NCBI RefSeq assembly: GCF_015694725.1
Contig: NZ_JADQDQ010000004.1
Location: 434,001 to 498,000 of the forward strand
Source of the DNA: Hymenobacter jeongseonensis
GTDB lineage: Bacteria; Bacteroidota; Bacteroidia; Cytophagales; Hymenobacteraceae
Reading direction: 5' to 3'
DNA length: 64,000 nt
The position numbers were made by a program, and so were the translations under genes. The notes under the pieces were generated by a model, which was given only the letters and a program-made list of their open reading frames with translations, made no database searches and was not told the DNA's origin. Within the stretch, counting starts at the first letter, position 1. Every line of letters starts with the position of its first letter. Positions 34,168 through 44,289 of this stretch are shown one piece after another.

Positions 34168-36330
34168 ATGAAACCGTACGTTTTTGTGCCACTCCTGCAT
34201 TTGGGGCTGCTGCTTCTGCTTGGGTCCGCGTCGCCGGCTCGGGCGCAGGCGGAGCATAAGCTGGGAGTTTCGATGTCTCGGGCCGACACCGCCCAGGTGC
34301 GGCGCCTGCTGGCCCAGGCCTTGGCCTTGCGCACAGCTAATCCCGCACAGGCCGTGGAGCTTACGCGCCAAGCGCTGGTGCTTGCCCGGCAGCAGCACCA
34401 CGCCAAAGGCGAAGGCGAGGCCCTGCTCGGGCTGAGCATATTGCACCGGCGCCAGGCCGAGTACGAGCCGGCGCGTCGGTACGCGCAGCTGGCGCAGCGC
34501 GTGTTTGGGCGCTCCGATGAAACCCGCGGGCAGGCCAACGCCTGGTTGCAGCTGAGCCTGATTGACATGCTGCAAGGCAACCCCGCGCCGGCCCTCAAGG
34601 CGGCCCTCAAGGGGCTGCCACTGGCCGAACAGGCCGGCGATGAGGTAACCAAAACGCGCTTGCAAGCCAATTTGGGTAGTATTTACTACACCATGGGGAA
34701 CTACGACGACGCCCTGCCGGTGCTGCAAAACGTGCTGAAGCGCGGCCGACGGGCGGGCGACCAGCAGGTGGTGCTCACGGCCCTGAACGGCTTGGGCAAT
34801 TCGTTTCAGATGCTGAAGAAGTGGCCCCAAGCCCTGGCTTACTACCAGCAAGCCCTGCGGCTTAGCCAACAGCTGGGCGACCTCTCGGGCGAGGCGGGCA
34901 ACGAAACCAGTTTGGCCGAAGTGCATGGCCTGATGGGCCAGCCCGCCGAAGCCCTGGCGCACGGGTTGCGGGCCCGGCAGCTGGTGCACGCCACCCACGA
35001 CGAATACAACCTGCCCTTGGTGGAGCTCATGCTCGCCCGCGCCTACGTGCTGAAGCAGCAGCCCGATAGCGCGCTCGCCCTGGCGCAGCACAGCCTCCAG
35101 CTGAGCCAGCAGGCCCGCAGCAACGACAACATCCGCAATGCGGCGGATATTATGGCGCAGGCCTACGCCCAGCGCGGCAATTTCCCGGCCGCCTATCGCT
35201 ACCGCAACCTGCACATGGCCTACAACGACACGCTCTCGGGCGAGGATACGCAGCGCCGTACCAGTGCCCTGCGCTACGCCTACGAGCTGGAAAAGAAACA
35301 GGCCCAAATAGACCTGCTTACCAAAACCCGGCAGCTCCAGGCGCAAAAAGAGGCCCGGCAGCGCCAGCAGCTCTACGGCCTGCTAGCCGGGCTGCTGGGC
35401 GTGGTGCTGGTGCTGGGCCTGCTGTTGCGCAACATCGTCCTCAAGCGGCGCGCCAACCGGCACCTGGAAGAAAAAAACAAAGAAATTGCGGCCCACCGCG
35501 ACAAATTGGGCCGCACCCTCACTCAGCTGCAAGCGGCCCAAAACCAGTTGGTGCAACGCGAAAAAATGGCCTCGTTGGGCGAGCTGACGGCAGGCGTGGC
35601 GCACGAAATTCAAAACCCGCTGAATTTCGTGACTAACTTCTCGGACGTGAACGTGGAGCTAACGGCCGAGCTGGAAGAAGAGCTGGCCAAGGAACCGCTG
35701 TCGGTGGGAGGCAGGCATACCATCGACCTGTTGTTGCAGGAGCTCACGCAAAATCAATCCAAAATCCACGAGCACGGCCACCGCGCCGACCTCATTGTGA
35801 AGCGCATGCTGGAGCACTCGCAGCCCTGCAACGGCAAGCGCCAGGTTGCCGACATCAACGCGCTGGTAGAGGAGTGCTTGCGGCTGGCCTATCACGGCTG
35901 GCGGGCTAAGAACAAAGACTTTACGGCCACCCTTAACTCGGACTACGACCCCCGCCTGAAGCCCGTGAAAGTAGTTTCCCAGGACATCAGCCGGGTGCTG
36001 CTGAACCTGTTGAACAATGCGTTTTACGCCGTGACCGAAAAAAGCAAAAAAGCCGCCAGTCCCTACTGCCCCGAAGTAAGCGTGCAAACCCGTCGAACAC
36101 CTACGGCGGTGCGCATTCAGGTGCGCGACAACGGGGACGGGGTGCCGGTGGCCATGCGGGATAAAATCTTCCATCCCTTCTTCACCACCAAGCCCACCGG
36201 CGAGGGCACCGGCCTGGGCCTCTCGCTGAGCTACGACATCATTACCAAAGGCCACGGCGGCACGCTAAGCGTGGAAAGCACGGAAGGGGAATACACACAA
36301 TTGACCGCCAGCCTACCCGTGACGCTGTAA
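34168..36330 (+). CDS. TPR-containing sensor histidine kinase (orphan)
   Basis: 720 residues from the ATG at 34168, with a signal peptide ([20 protein letters not shown]). Residues 45-370 hold about seven tetratricopeptide repeats (for example [20 protein letters not shown]). One transmembrane helix ([19 protein letters not shown]) follows, then a coiled coil with [20 protein letters not shown]. The phosphoacceptor is [12 protein letters not shown] (His479), and the ATPase domain has an N box [18 protein letters not shown] and [13 protein letters not shown]. Sensing is presumably by the periplasmic TPR domain. No response regulator is adjacent, so the partner is elsewhere. Confidence 0.92.
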   Translation: MKPYVFVPLLHLGLLLLLGSASPARAQAEHKLGVSMSRADTAQVRRLLAQALALRTANPAQAVELTRQALVLARQQHHAKGEGEALLGLSILHRRQAEYEPARRYAQLAQRVFGRSDETRGQANAWLQLSLIDMLQGNPAPALKAALKGLPLAEQAGDEVTKTRLQANLGSIYYTMGNYDDALPVLQNVLKRGRRAGDQQVVLTALNGLGNSFQMLKKWPQALAYYQQALRLSQQLGDLSGEAGNETSLAEVHGLMGQPAEALAHGLRARQLVHATHDEYNLPLVELMLARAYVLKQQPDSALALAQHSLQLSQQARSNDNIRNAADIMAQAYAQRGNFPAAYRYRNLHMAYNDTLSGEDTQRRTSALRYAYELEKKQAQIDLLTKTRQLQAQKEARQRQQLYGLLAGLLGVVLVLGLLLRNIVLKRRANRHLEEKNKEIAAHRDKLGRTLTQLQAAQNQLVQREKMASLGELTAGVAHEIQNPLNFVTNFSDVNVELTAELEEELAKEPLSVGGRHTIDLLLQELTQNQSKIHEHGHRADLIVKRMLEHSQPCNGKRQVADINALVEECLRLAYHGWRAKNKDFTATLNSDYDPRLKPVKVVSQDISRVLLNLLNNAFYAVTEKSKKAASPYCPEVSVQTRRTPTAVRIQVRDNGDGVPVAMRDKIFHPFFTTKPTGEGTGLGLSLSYDIITKGHGGTLSVESTEGEYTQLTASLPVTL

Positions 36331-36620
36331 AGCGGCGAGCATTTGCCAGAACTATTCCTTGCTTTATTAAGATTTATTTTATAAATTTAGGGTGCTTCGC
36401 CGTAAGGGGGCGTTTCTGGCTTTTGGCCGGTGCGCAGCTCTTGGGGGTGAAGCCGGCGGCTGACAGGCCTGTTTTCGGGCGCTGCGTTGCTGGGGTTCTT
36501 CGGTGCCAGCGTGCGCTTTCGGCATTAGGCTGGCTTGTCTCTGCTGCGCCCGATTGGTGGCCTGCCGGCCTGCAGTTGGGCAACCGACTGGTAGTGGATG
36601 CCTGAGTTTTGCTGGTTGCG

Positions 36621-37604
36621 ATGTTGCTCGAACAAAATAGTCCGCCACCCTTCCGCCTCGGGCGGTTGGCTCCGCCCCTGATGCCTGGCTCCAAGCAGGC
36701 CGCGGCGCCCGAACTGGTGCCCAACAACCTACTCTTGGTGCTCGCGCGGCCCTGGTTGGGGCTGCTGCTGCAATCCCTGCTGCTGCTAGCCGGCGTGTTT
36801 TCAGCAGCGCTGGGCCTCAAAGGTTTCCTGCTGCCCAACGGATTTATCGACGGTGGGGTGACGGGCATGTCCTTGCTGATAAGCCAGTTGACGGACACTT
36901 CCCTCTCGCTGCTGATTGTGGTCATCAACATCCCGTTCATCATTCTGGGCTACCACCACCTCGGTCGGAAGTTCGCGCTTAAGACCTTGCTCACCATTCT
37001 GGCCCTGGCGGGGGCATTGCTGGTGGTCACCTTCCCCACGCTCACCCACGACAAGCTGCTGATTGCGGTGTTTGGCGGATTCTTTCTGGGCGCGGGCATC
37101 GGCCTGGCCATGCGCGGCGGAGGCGTGCTCGACGGAACCGAAATTCTGGCGCTGTACCTGAGCCGAAAGCTGCCCGTGTCAATTGGTGACATTGTGCTCA
37201 TTATCAACGTCATCATCTTCTCGGTGGCGGCGTGGCTGCTGTCCGTCGAAACGGCGCTGTATTCCATTTTGGCGTATCTATCAGCCGCCCGAACGGTGGA
37301 CTTTGTGTTGGTTGGCATCGAGGAATACACCGGCCTCACCATCATTTCCTTCCACAGCACGGAAATCAGGCGGATGATAACCGACAAGCTCAAGCGCGGC
37401 GCCACCGTCTACGAATGCACCCAGGGCTACGGCTCGCACGGCCATCAGCACCTCAAAGTCGAAGCCATCTTCACGGTCGTGACCCGGCTGGAGGTAGTTG
37501 AGCTAACGGATGAAATTCATAAAATCGACCCGCAGGCCTTTGTGGTCACCCAAAGCGTGAGCGACATGAAGGGCGGGCTCATCAAGAAGCGCGCGTTGCA
37601 CTGA
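36621..37604 (+). CDS. YitT family membrane protein (DUF161/DUF2179)
   Basis: 327 residues from the ATG at 36621; the ATG at 36681 (MPGSKQAAAP) is a possible later start. Five or six transmembrane helices (LLLQSLLLLAGVFSAALGL, LLIVVINIPFIILGY, LLIAVFGGFFLGAGIGLAM) carry the YitT glycine motif FIDGGVTGMSLL and GGGVLDGTEILALYL. The last 90 residues are the cytosolic DUF2179 ferredoxin-like domain (YTGLTIISFHSTEIRRMITD). The function of YitT proteins is unproven; an unspecified permease role is usual. Confidence 0.92.
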   Translation: MLLEQNSPPPFRLGRLAPPLMPGSKQAAAPELVPNNLLLVLARPWLGLLLQSLLLLAGVFSAALGLKGFLLPNGFIDGGVTGMSLLISQLTDTSLSLLIVVINIPFIILGYHHLGRKFALKTLLTILALAGALLVVTFPTLTHDKLLIAVFGGFFLGAGIGLAMRGGGVLDGTEILALYLSRKLPVSIGDIVLIINVIIFSVAAWLLSVETALYSILAYLSAARTVDFVLVGIEEYTGLTIISFHSTEIRRMITDKLKRGATVYECTQGYGSHGHQHLKVEAIFTVVTRLEVVELTDEIHKIDPQAFVVTQSVSDMKGGLIKKRALH

Positions 37605-37682
37605 GCGGGCCCCTCGCCGCGCCACTGCCGCGCACCCTGCCGTCGTTTGCCCAAACCAGCAGGGATTAACAGGTTTAATGTC

Positions 37683-40600
37683 ATGGAAAGCTGGTACCGA
37701 TTTTTGGGAGTGCGGCCACGCGAAACCAAAGCGGTTTGGTTGTTTTTTGCGCACAATTTTCTGCTCGGCATCGGCACCATCCTGGTTTATGTGGCCGCCA
37801 ACGTCGTTTTGCTGGCCGAGCATCCGGAGCGCAACTTGCCGCTGGCCTACTGCGTGGGCGCCGTGGCCATGATGGCGGTCGGGCGCCTGTATGCCTACGG
37901 CGAGCACCATTGGCTGTTGCGCAAACTTGCGGTGCGCGCCCTGCTGGTAGCGGCCGTGCTGACGCTGGTGCTGGGGGGGCTGGTGCTGCTCGGCCCTTCC
38001 GTGGCCACGGCCGTGACCATCATGACGGGGTACCGCCTGGTGTACCTGCTCACCAACCTGGAGTTTTGGGGCATGTCGGCGGTGGTGTTCAACGTGCGGC
38101 AGGGCCGGCGGCTGTTCAGCGTCATCAGCTCCGGCGACATGCCGGCCAAGGCCATTGGGGCGGTACTGGCCATTTTTGTTCATATAAACAACGCCCTGTA
38201 TGCGCTGCTTTTTACCGCGGCAGCCACGTATTTATTGGCCTTCTTCATTCAGCGGGCCACCTTCCAAACGCAAGTGGGGGCAGCCCGGAACGCCCCAGAA
38301 CCCGAACCCCAACAGCCGCGGCCGTCCCTGGTGCACCAGCTCCTGGGGGCCAGTCCGCTGGTGCGCGCCATGGGGCTCAGCCTCATGGCCATTGCGGCCG
38401 TGGCTGTGGGCGTAGAGTATTTGTTCTTCGTCAATGTGAAATACAAGCTGCAGGAGCAAGCCACGATTTTGCAGTACGTGGGCGGCGTCCTGGCCCTGAC
38501 CTACCTGCTGGCCATGCTGTTCAAGCTCGCTTTTTCACGCCACGGCCTCGACCGGCTCGGCGTACGCTGGACGTTGGCCGTGCTGCCCCTTATGGCCTTG
38601 GCGGGGCTGCTACTATTTGGCGGATTGCAGCTGACCCACGCGGCTCCTGGCACGGTGATGCTGTATTTCGGCGGGCTGTATCTGGTGTTGGAGGTGCTGC
38701 GCCGGGCCATGTTTGAGCCGGTGTTTCTGGTGTTGTTTCAGCCCCTGGCTGCTCCGGAGCGGCTGGAAGGCCACTCCCTGGTCAAAGGATTTTACGAGCC
38801 GCTGGGGCTGGGGCTGGGCGGCGTGTTGCTGTGGAGCGGGCACACGTTTCCTGCCCTCAACCAATGGGCGCCGTTCATCTGGATGGGCGTGCTGCTGCTG
38901 CTGGCCCTGTTCCTGCTGCAGCTAACCTACTGGAAGTACATTGACGAGCTGAAGAGTGCCTTGGGCCTGCGGTTCACGTCCGCGCCGCCGCCCAGCGGGG
39001 CATCAGCGGGCAAGCCGGCGCCGGCAAATCCGAGTTCAAAAACAGCCGTGGAGGCAATTGAGCACTTGCAGAAAGCCCACGCCGATACGCTTTTCAGGCA
39101 CGCCGACCTGCTGCTCAAGCATTCTGATAGCCGGGTCCGAAACCGGGTGCTGGGCCTGTTGGGCGACCGCGCCGACATCACGCTCCTGCGACGCCTGGCG
39201 TATGATGACCCCGATGCGGACCTGCGGCACATGGCCAGCCGAATGGCCAGCCTGCACCCCGAGGCCAATGACTTGCTGAACCACCACGACCTGGCCGTGC
39301 GCGGCGGCGCCATCCGGGGCCGGCTGGAAGCGGCGCCCACCGATGAAGGGGCCCTGGCCAGCCTGGCCGGTATTGCAGCGGCGCCCGATGCCAAAAGCCG
39401 CCTGATGGCTTTGGCCCTGCTCGATTTGCTCACCCCCGAGCAGCAGGTTGAGGTAGTAACCAGCAGCTTCCAGAGTGCCGACCAAGAGCTTGTGCAGGCG
39501 GCCGTGCAGGCAGCGGCGCGCGTGGCCAGCCCCAGCCTGCTGGGGCAGTTGGTGGCGTTGCTGCGCCACAAAGCCCTGCATAAGCCGGCCAGCGACGCGC
39601 TGCAAAAGACCGGTGCCGCCGCTCTGCCGTATCTCAAAGAGGCTTTTTCGCAGGAAACGGACGGGCGGAGCTTGCAGCTGGTGGCGCAAATTTGTGCCCG
39701 GATGGGCACGCCCGCCGCCCGCCAAGTGTTGGTCGACGTGGCCCAGGCCCCCAATTTGCACGCCCGGGCCGCCGCGTTGCGCGCCCTCAGCAGCTTTGAG
39801 AAAGTGCCCGGCGACATGCCACTCTTTCAGCGGCTGGTAGAGGAGGAAATGCGGTTTGCCCAGCACCTGCTGCACGGCATGGTGAAGGGCAATACCGAAC
39901 TGCGCCGGGCCCTGCGCTACGAGCTGGGCAAAACCCAGCAGCGGATTTTTGGCCTGCTGATTCAGGTGTATGAACGCCAGCCAATGATGGACGCCCAGCG
40001 CGGGGTGGCCCATGCTTCCGGCGAACGGCAGGCCAACGCCCTCGAAATCCTGGATAATCTGATACCGCGCCCGCTGTACCAAGGCCTGCAGGCCATGCTC
40101 GACGTAGGCCGGCTGAGCGAAAAAGTGCAGGCTTTCGACGATTTGCTGGGCCCGGCCCGCATGTTGGAACCCATCCAAACGGTCATCATCCGCCGGGGCC
40201 CGGCCGCGTTTTCCGCCTGGACCATTGGCGTGGCGCTGCGGCAATGGGCGCCCCAGCTGACTACGGTAGCGCTGCTGCACCCGCACTTGCACGCCGCCAA
40301 TTCTTTGGTTCAGGAAAGTGCCCTATCCGTGCTCCAGCAGCTCCCCGTGCAGCATCCGGCGGTGTTTGAGCAGTTTCTCGCCTTGTTCCCATCCATTACG
40401 CAACTACCCGTTATGAATGCTCAAGCCCAAACCCAACCATCCGGCATCTCCTCGCGCGACCGGGTGCTGATGCTGAAAGCCACTGCGCTTTTTGCCGAAA
40501 CGCCCGAAAACGTCCTGGCGACCATCGTGCCCATCATGAAGGAAGTGACTTTTCAGTCCGATGAGAAGATTTTCGTCAAGGGCACGCTGGGTACGTCGCT

Positions 40601-40886
40601 GTTCATCGTATGCGAAGGGGAGGTTGGCATTTGGGATGGGACGCATCAGCTTACGACCTTTCATAAGGGAGACTTTTTCGGGGAGTTGTCGCTGCTCGAT
40701 GCCGAGTCCCGCTCGGCCACCGCTGTTGCGCTGAGCCCGGTCATGGCTTTCCGCATCGACCAGGAGGACTTTTACGACGTGATGGAGGAATGCACCGAAG
40801 TGGCGCGCAACATCATGCGGGTGCTTTGCCAACGGCTGCGGCGGCAAAATGAAAAATCGCAGCTCATCGAGCAGGTACATACTTAA
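37683..40886 (+). CDS. Npt-like nucleotide-transporter fold fused to HEAT repeats and a cyclic-nucleotide-binding domain
   Basis: 1067 residues from the ATG at 37683 (MESWYRFLGVRPRETKAVWL). Residues 1-430 have about 12 hydrophobic helices in the layout of ATP/ADP translocase (NTT/Npt1) proteins. Residues 450-890 are armadillo/HEAT-like helix pairs (HSDSRVRNRVLGLLGDRAD, LVQAAVQAAARVASPSLLGQ). The last 140 residues form a cNMP-binding domain (LFAETPENVLATIVPIM, GELSLLDAESRSATAVAL), although the phosphate-binding Arg-Ser pair is in an atypical context. Such fusions exist in several environmental phyla but transport has not been shown. Its role could be regulated nucleotide or other solute exchange, inferred from domain content. 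Confidence 0.85.
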   Translation: MESWYRFLGVRPRETKAVWLFFAHNFLLGIGTILVYVAANVVLLAEHPERNLPLAYCVGAVAMMAVGRLYAYGEHHWLLRKLAVRALLVAAVLTLVLGGLVLLGPSVATAVTIMTGYRLVYLLTNLEFWGMSAVVFNVRQGRRLFSVISSGDMPAKAIGAVLAIFVHINNALYALLFTAAATYLLAFFIQRATFQTQVGAARNAPEPEPQQPRPSLVHQLLGASPLVRAMGLSLMAIAAVAVGVEYLFFVNVKYKLQEQATILQYVGGVLALTYLLAMLFKLAFSRHGLDRLGVRWTLAVLPLMALAGLLLFGGLQLTHAAPGTVMLYFGGLYLVLEVLRRAMFEPVFLVLFQPLAAPERLEGHSLVKGFYEPLGLGLGGVLLWSGHTFPALNQWAPFIWMGVLLLLALFLLQLTYWKYIDELKSALGLRFTSAPPPSGASAGKPAPANPSSKTAVEAIEHLQKAHADTLFRHADLLLKHSDSRVRNRVLGLLGDRADITLLRRLAYDDPDADLRHMASRMASLHPEANDLLNHHDLAVRGGAIRGRLEAAPTDEGALASLAGIAAAPDAKSRLMALALLDLLTPEQQVEVVTSSFQSADQELVQAAVQAAARVASPSLLGQLVALLRHKALHKPASDALQKTGAAALPYLKEAFSQETDGRSLQLVAQICARMGTPAARQVLVDVAQAPNLHARAAALRALSSFEKVPGDMPLFQRLVEEEMRFAQHLLHGMVKGNTELRRALRYELGKTQQRIFGLLIQVYERQPMMDAQRGVAHASGERQANALEILDNLIPRPLYQGLQAMLDVGRLSEKVQAFDDLLGPARMLEPIQTVIIRRGPAAFSAWTIGVALRQWAPQLTTVALLHPHLHAANSLVQESALSVLQQLPVQHPAVFEQFLALFPSITQLPVMNAQAQTQPSGISSRDRVLMLKATALFAETPENVLATIVPIMKEVTFQSDEKIFVKGTLGTSLFIVCEGEVGIWDGTHQLTTFHKGDFFGELSLLDAESRSATAVALSPVMAFRIDQEDFYDVMEECTEVARNIMRVLCQRLRRQNEKSQLIEQVHT

Positions 40887-40967
40887 GCCAGATGGGGCTG
40901 TTCGCCCCGTTCCGGCCGTTTCCCATTCAGCCTTTGTTTCGGTGGGGCCATTCAGGTTGCCTTACCA

Positions 40968-42323
40968 CTACCGACGGGCAGCTGTGCTTTGTCTCGGCAG
41001 GGTTTCCTTCACGCCGCCCTTTGTGAGCGTGAGGGCGTGCACGCGGCCGGATTTCGTCAGCAAAAATTCCACGGTGCGGTCGGGGTTTTTGCGGCTAAAG
41101 AACTTGCGGGGCGCTTCGGTCACCAGGGGCGTTTCCAAGTCTTGCAAGTACAGCTGGCCGTTGGCGTGCAGAATGCGGGTGGCGCCGTACTGGCCCGCGA
41201 AGGCCGGCAGCCCTGCGGGCGCCGCGGGGAGGGCCCGATGCACATAAGGCACTTCCACGGCTTTGCCAAACAGGATGCCCGCCAGCCCGTAGCCAATCCA
41301 GTGCGCTTCGGCCTGGTTGTTCGATAGCACGGTGACGAAAATCCCGTCCTGCGGGTAGCGGTCCAGCGTGGTCATGGCCCCGAAGTAGCCCCCGCTGTGC
41401 GTGAGCAGGTAGTGGCCTTGATTGTAGTAGGGGCTGATGAAGACGCCGTAACCGTATCGGTCCAAAAATCCATTGCCCGGAAACCGTTGGTTGTGCGGGG
41501 TCGCCATGAGGGCCTTGGACGCCTCCGAGAGCAGGGCCGTACCGCGCAGCGCCCGGTCGAGTTTGGCCAGGTCGCCCGCCGTGGAATACAGCCCGTCGTG
41601 CCCCACGTTGAGGTCCCAGTTGATGTACGGGTTTTTCACCAGCGCATCGCCCTCCCGGTAGTAGAGCCGGGCTAGGCGGGGCACCAGGGCCGTGGTGCTG
41701 TTCAGGCCGGTCTGGCTCATGCCCGCCACGTCGAAAATGTGGCGTTGCAGGTACGCGCCGTAGGAAAGCCCCGAGGCTTTTTCGATGATTTGGCCCAGCA
41801 GAAAATAGCCCACGTTGCTGTAGCCCACCCGCGTACCCGGGGCAAATTGCACGGGCTGCCGTTTCATAAATGCCAGGGCAGAATCTTTCGACACGGCCGT
41901 GTGGTCAAGGTACAGCTCTTCAAAATCGAGGGCCAGCCCCGCCGTGTGGGTCAGCAGCTGATGCACGGAAATGGCGTCGCCGTTTGGGAAGCCCGGCAGA
42001 AAGGAGTTGAGCTTGTCGGTGAGCTGCAGCCGGCCGCGTTCGGCCAGCTGCAGAATGGCCAGGGCGGTGATGTGCTTGGTGATGGAGGCCAGGGCAAACC
42101 TGGTCTCCAAGGTGTTGGGTACTGCCCATTCGGCATCGGCCAGCCCGTAGGCTTGCTGCAGCAGCACGGTGTCGTGGCGCGTCACGAGCACCACGCCCGC
42201 GAAACGGTTGATGTCGTGCTGGCCTTGCATGTAGGCCGCGAGGCGTTGCGGCACCGGCTGCTGGGCAACGGCCGGGCGCGCAAGGCCCAGCCCGAATAGC
42301 AATAGGAAGGGGGATAGGCGCAT
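40968..42323 (-). CDS. Serine hydrolase of the beta-lactamase/PBP4-like (class C) family
   Basis: 451 residues from the ATG at 42323, with a signal peptide (FLLLFGLGLARPAVAQQ). The catalytic motifs are SxxK (Ser80-Ile-Thr-Lys83), YxN (Tyr168-Ser-Asn170) and a HSGG box (THSGGYFGAM) in the place of KTG. The C-terminal 110 residues are an extra beta domain (DUF3471-like) as in many such exported hydrolases. Targets may be D-amino-acid peptides, esters or cell-wall fragments; antibiotic resistance is not implied. It is 48 bp downstream of the LytTR regulator on the same strand, so likely in its operon. Confidence 0.9.
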   Translation of the reverse strand: MRLSPFLLLFGLGLARPAVAQQPVPQRLAAYMQGQHDINRFAGVVLVTRHDTVLLQQAYGLADAEWAVPNTLETRFALASITKHITALAILQLAERGRLQLTDKLNSFLPGFPNGDAISVHQLLTHTAGLALDFEELYLDHTAVSKDSALAFMKRQPVQFAPGTRVGYSNVGYFLLGQIIEKASGLSYGAYLQRHIFDVAGMSQTGLNSTTALVPRLARLYYREGDALVKNPYINWDLNVGHDGLYSTAGDLAKLDRALRGTALLSEASKALMATPHNQRFPGNGFLDRYGYGVFISPYYNQGHYLLTHSGGYFGAMTTLDRYPQDGIFVTVLSNNQAEAHWIGYGLAGILFGKAVEVPYVHRALPAAPAGLPAFAGQYGATRILHANGQLYLQDLETPLVTEAPRKFFSRKNPDRTVEFLLTKSGRVHALTLTKGGVKETLPRQSTAARR

Positions 42324-42371
42324 GAGTTGAAGACGATGCAAAGGAGGGGAGGACGGCCGAGTCGCCGGCCC

Positions 42372-43076
42372 TTACTTTTTGAAGAAAGCCAGCAGCTCGC
42401 TGCGGTAGGAACTGCCGATGGGCAGCAGCGTGTTGTCGAGCAGCCGCACGTGTTCGGGTTGCAGCCGCCCGATGTGCGCCGCCGCCACTATGTAGGAGCG
42501 GTGCACGCGCAAAAAGGCCGGCCCCAGCACTTCCCCCATTTCTTTCATGGTTTGGTGCAGCAGGTAGGTCTTGGTCGCTACCGCAATTTTGACGTAGTCT
42601 TTGCAGCCCTCCACGTACACGATGTCGCGGTGCGGCACCTTCAGCAATTCCTGGCGCTCCTTCACCAGCAGGTACTTCTCGGTGGCCGCCTCGGGCTCGG
42701 GAGCGGGTTGGGCCGCGGGCAGGCGGGCAATGGCCTTTAGAAACCGCTCGTAGCTGAAGGGTTTGAGCAAGTAGTCAAGCACATTCAGCTCGTGGCCTTC
42801 GTAGGCGTACTCGCGGTAGGCCGTGGTGAGGATGGTGCGGGGCGGGTTTTTGACGGTGCGCAGGAAGTGTAGCCCCGTCACCAGCGGCATTTCAATGTCA
42901 AGAAACAGCAAGTCCACGGGGTGCTGGGCCAGGTGGTCGTAGGCTTCCATGGCGTTGCGGCAGGTGCCCGTGAGCGTGAGCCCGGGCGTTTGGTCGATAA
43001 ACCGGGTGAGCACTTGGTGAGCCAGCGGCTCGTCGTCCACAATCAGGCAGCGAACGGGGGCAGGCGGGGTCGGCAT
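42372..43076 (-). CDS. LytTR family response regulator
   Basis: 234 residues: receiver domain with VDDEPL (14-19), the phosphoacceptor LLFLDIEMP with Asp60, and the conserved TTAYREYAYEG and LLKPFSYERF. Residues 120-234 are a LytTR DNA-binding domain (ILFVEG-like IVYVEGCKDYVKI, FLRVHRSYIVAAAHI). It is directly downstream (52 bp) of its LytS-type kinase. The intergenic region beyond the kinase contains repeats of the geometry expected for its binding site. Confidence 0.95.
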   Translation of the reverse strand: MPTPPAPVRCLIVDDEPLAHQVLTRFIDQTPGLTLTGTCRNAMEAYDHLAQHPVDLLFLDIEMPLVTGLHFLRTVKNPPRTILTTAYREYAYEGHELNVLDYLLKPFSYERFLKAIARLPAAQPAPEPEAATEKYLLVKERQELLKVPHRDIVYVEGCKDYVKIAVATKTYLLHQTMKEMGEVLGPAFLRVHRSYIVAAAHIGRLQPEHVRLLDNTLLPIGSSYRSELLAFFKK

Positions 43077-43128
43077 GGAGCGGGAGGAATGAAAACGGGA
43101 AAGAAAGGCGCGGTGGCGGGATGGGGCC

Positions 43129-44238
43129 TTAGAGCCGCAGCGTGAGCTCGGCCCGGTAGCGGCCGTTGTGCTCTGTCAGGTGCAGTTCGTGGGCGTGTGG
43201 GTAGTAGAGGTGCAGGCGCTGGCGAATGTTCTGCAGGCCGATGCCTCCGCGGCGTTTGGGCGAGGCGGCCGGGGCGTCGGGCAGCAGGTCGTTTTCGATG
43301 AGAAAGTGCAGGCGGCCGGGCGTGGTGGTGAGGGTGGCTTCCACGCTGGCGTCGTCGGAAAAGTGGTGGCGGCCGTGCTTGAAGCTATTTTCCACCAGCG
43401 GCAGCAGCAGCAGGGGCGGCACCAGCACGTCGGTGGCCTCGGCGGCGCCCACGGCCCGGAAGGCCACCCGGGCCCCGGCGTACTTGCGCTGTTCCAGCTC
43501 GAAGTAATTTTCGAGAAACGACACTTCCTCTGCCAGCGCAATCTGCGGCTTGCCGCTGTCGTAGAGCACGTAGCGCATCAGGTCCGAGAGGAGCAGGATA
43601 AAGCGCGGCGTTTCGGGCGAGCCGGCCAAGCTCAGGCCGTAAATGCTGTTGAGGGTATTAAAGAGAAAGTGGGGCTGCAACTGCGCCTTGAGCTGCTCCA
43701 TCTGCAGGGCCGAATGGTCTTGCTCCACGCGGCGGCGGCGGGTTTCGTGCTCAAACGCCACCTGCACAAATGCCACGCAACTGAAGGCCAGCACGTCGGT
43801 GAAGAGCAGGCCGAGGTAGGGCTGCTGGCGCGTCAGGAGCTGGGCGGCGGCCTCCAGGTAGCCCCGGTGGTAGTAGTCGGCCAGCAGGGGCGGGTGGGCC
43901 ACGTGCTGAAACAGGCCGTGGGCCAGCGCCATATTCAGTCGGATGGCCACCCAGCTATAGCCCACCGCCACCAGCCCCAGCAGCAGGTAGCGGCGGCGGC
44001 GCAGCAGCGCCGGCACCGCCACCCGGTAGTAGGGCACAATGTAGAGCGTGGCCACCAGGGCAAATGCAATCAACTGGGGGTAAGGCAAATTGGCGCGGTC
44101 CGGGGAACGCTCCGGCACGGCTTCCATGAACAGGGCGTACTTATAGAGGCCCACGTAGAGCACCCAGACCATGCCCTCAAACACAAGAGGGAAACGGCTT
44201 GGCCGGTCGGCGGCAGCTGAGGAGGACAGGGGTTTCAT
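43129..44238 (-). CDS. LytS-type sensor histidine kinase (His_kinase family)
   Basis: 369 residues. Four hydrophobic helices (GMVWVLYVGLYKYALFM, LIAFALVATLYIVPYY, YLLLGLVAVGYSWVAI, LLFTDVLAFSCVAFVQVA) form the membrane sensor. A linker coil leads to AQLQPHFLFNTLNSIYGLSL with phosphoacceptor His190 and to the ATPase region (LVENSFKHGR, RGGIGLQNIRQRL). It phosphorylates the adjacent LytTR regulator. The operon kinase-regulator-serine hydrolase runs on the minus strand and diverges from the erythromycin-esterase-like gene. Confidence 0.94.
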   Translation of the reverse strand: MKPLSSSAAADRPSRFPLVFEGMVWVLYVGLYKYALFMEAVPERSPDRANLPYPQLIAFALVATLYIVPYYRVAVPALLRRRRYLLLGLVAVGYSWVAIRLNMALAHGLFQHVAHPPLLADYYHRGYLEAAAQLLTRQQPYLGLLFTDVLAFSCVAFVQVAFEHETRRRRVEQDHSALQMEQLKAQLQPHFLFNTLNSIYGLSLAGSPETPRFILLLSDLMRYVLYDSGKPQIALAEEVSFLENYFELEQRKYAGARVAFRAVGAAEATDVLVPPLLLLPLVENSFKHGRHHFSDDASVEATLTTTPGRLHFLIENDLLPDAPAASPKRRGGIGLQNIRQRLHLYYPHAHELHLTEHNGRYRAELTLRL

Positions 44239-44289
44239 GGGGCCAAGTTGGGGGATTTTCCGGCCACTGCCCGTGCGTCTGGGCCTGAA

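Noticed and set aside
34051..35346. A 431-residue open frame on the minus strand opposite the TPR histidine kinase
   Set aside because: It mirrors the reading frame of a GC-rich gene with clear kinase and TPR motifs. Its translation is a low-complexity mix of Gln, His, Arg and Gly with no domain.
39036..40292. A 418-residue minus-strand frame inside the transporter-HEAT gene
   Set aside because: It is an antisense shadow; the plus strand has HEAT and cNMP-binding features and continuous coding.
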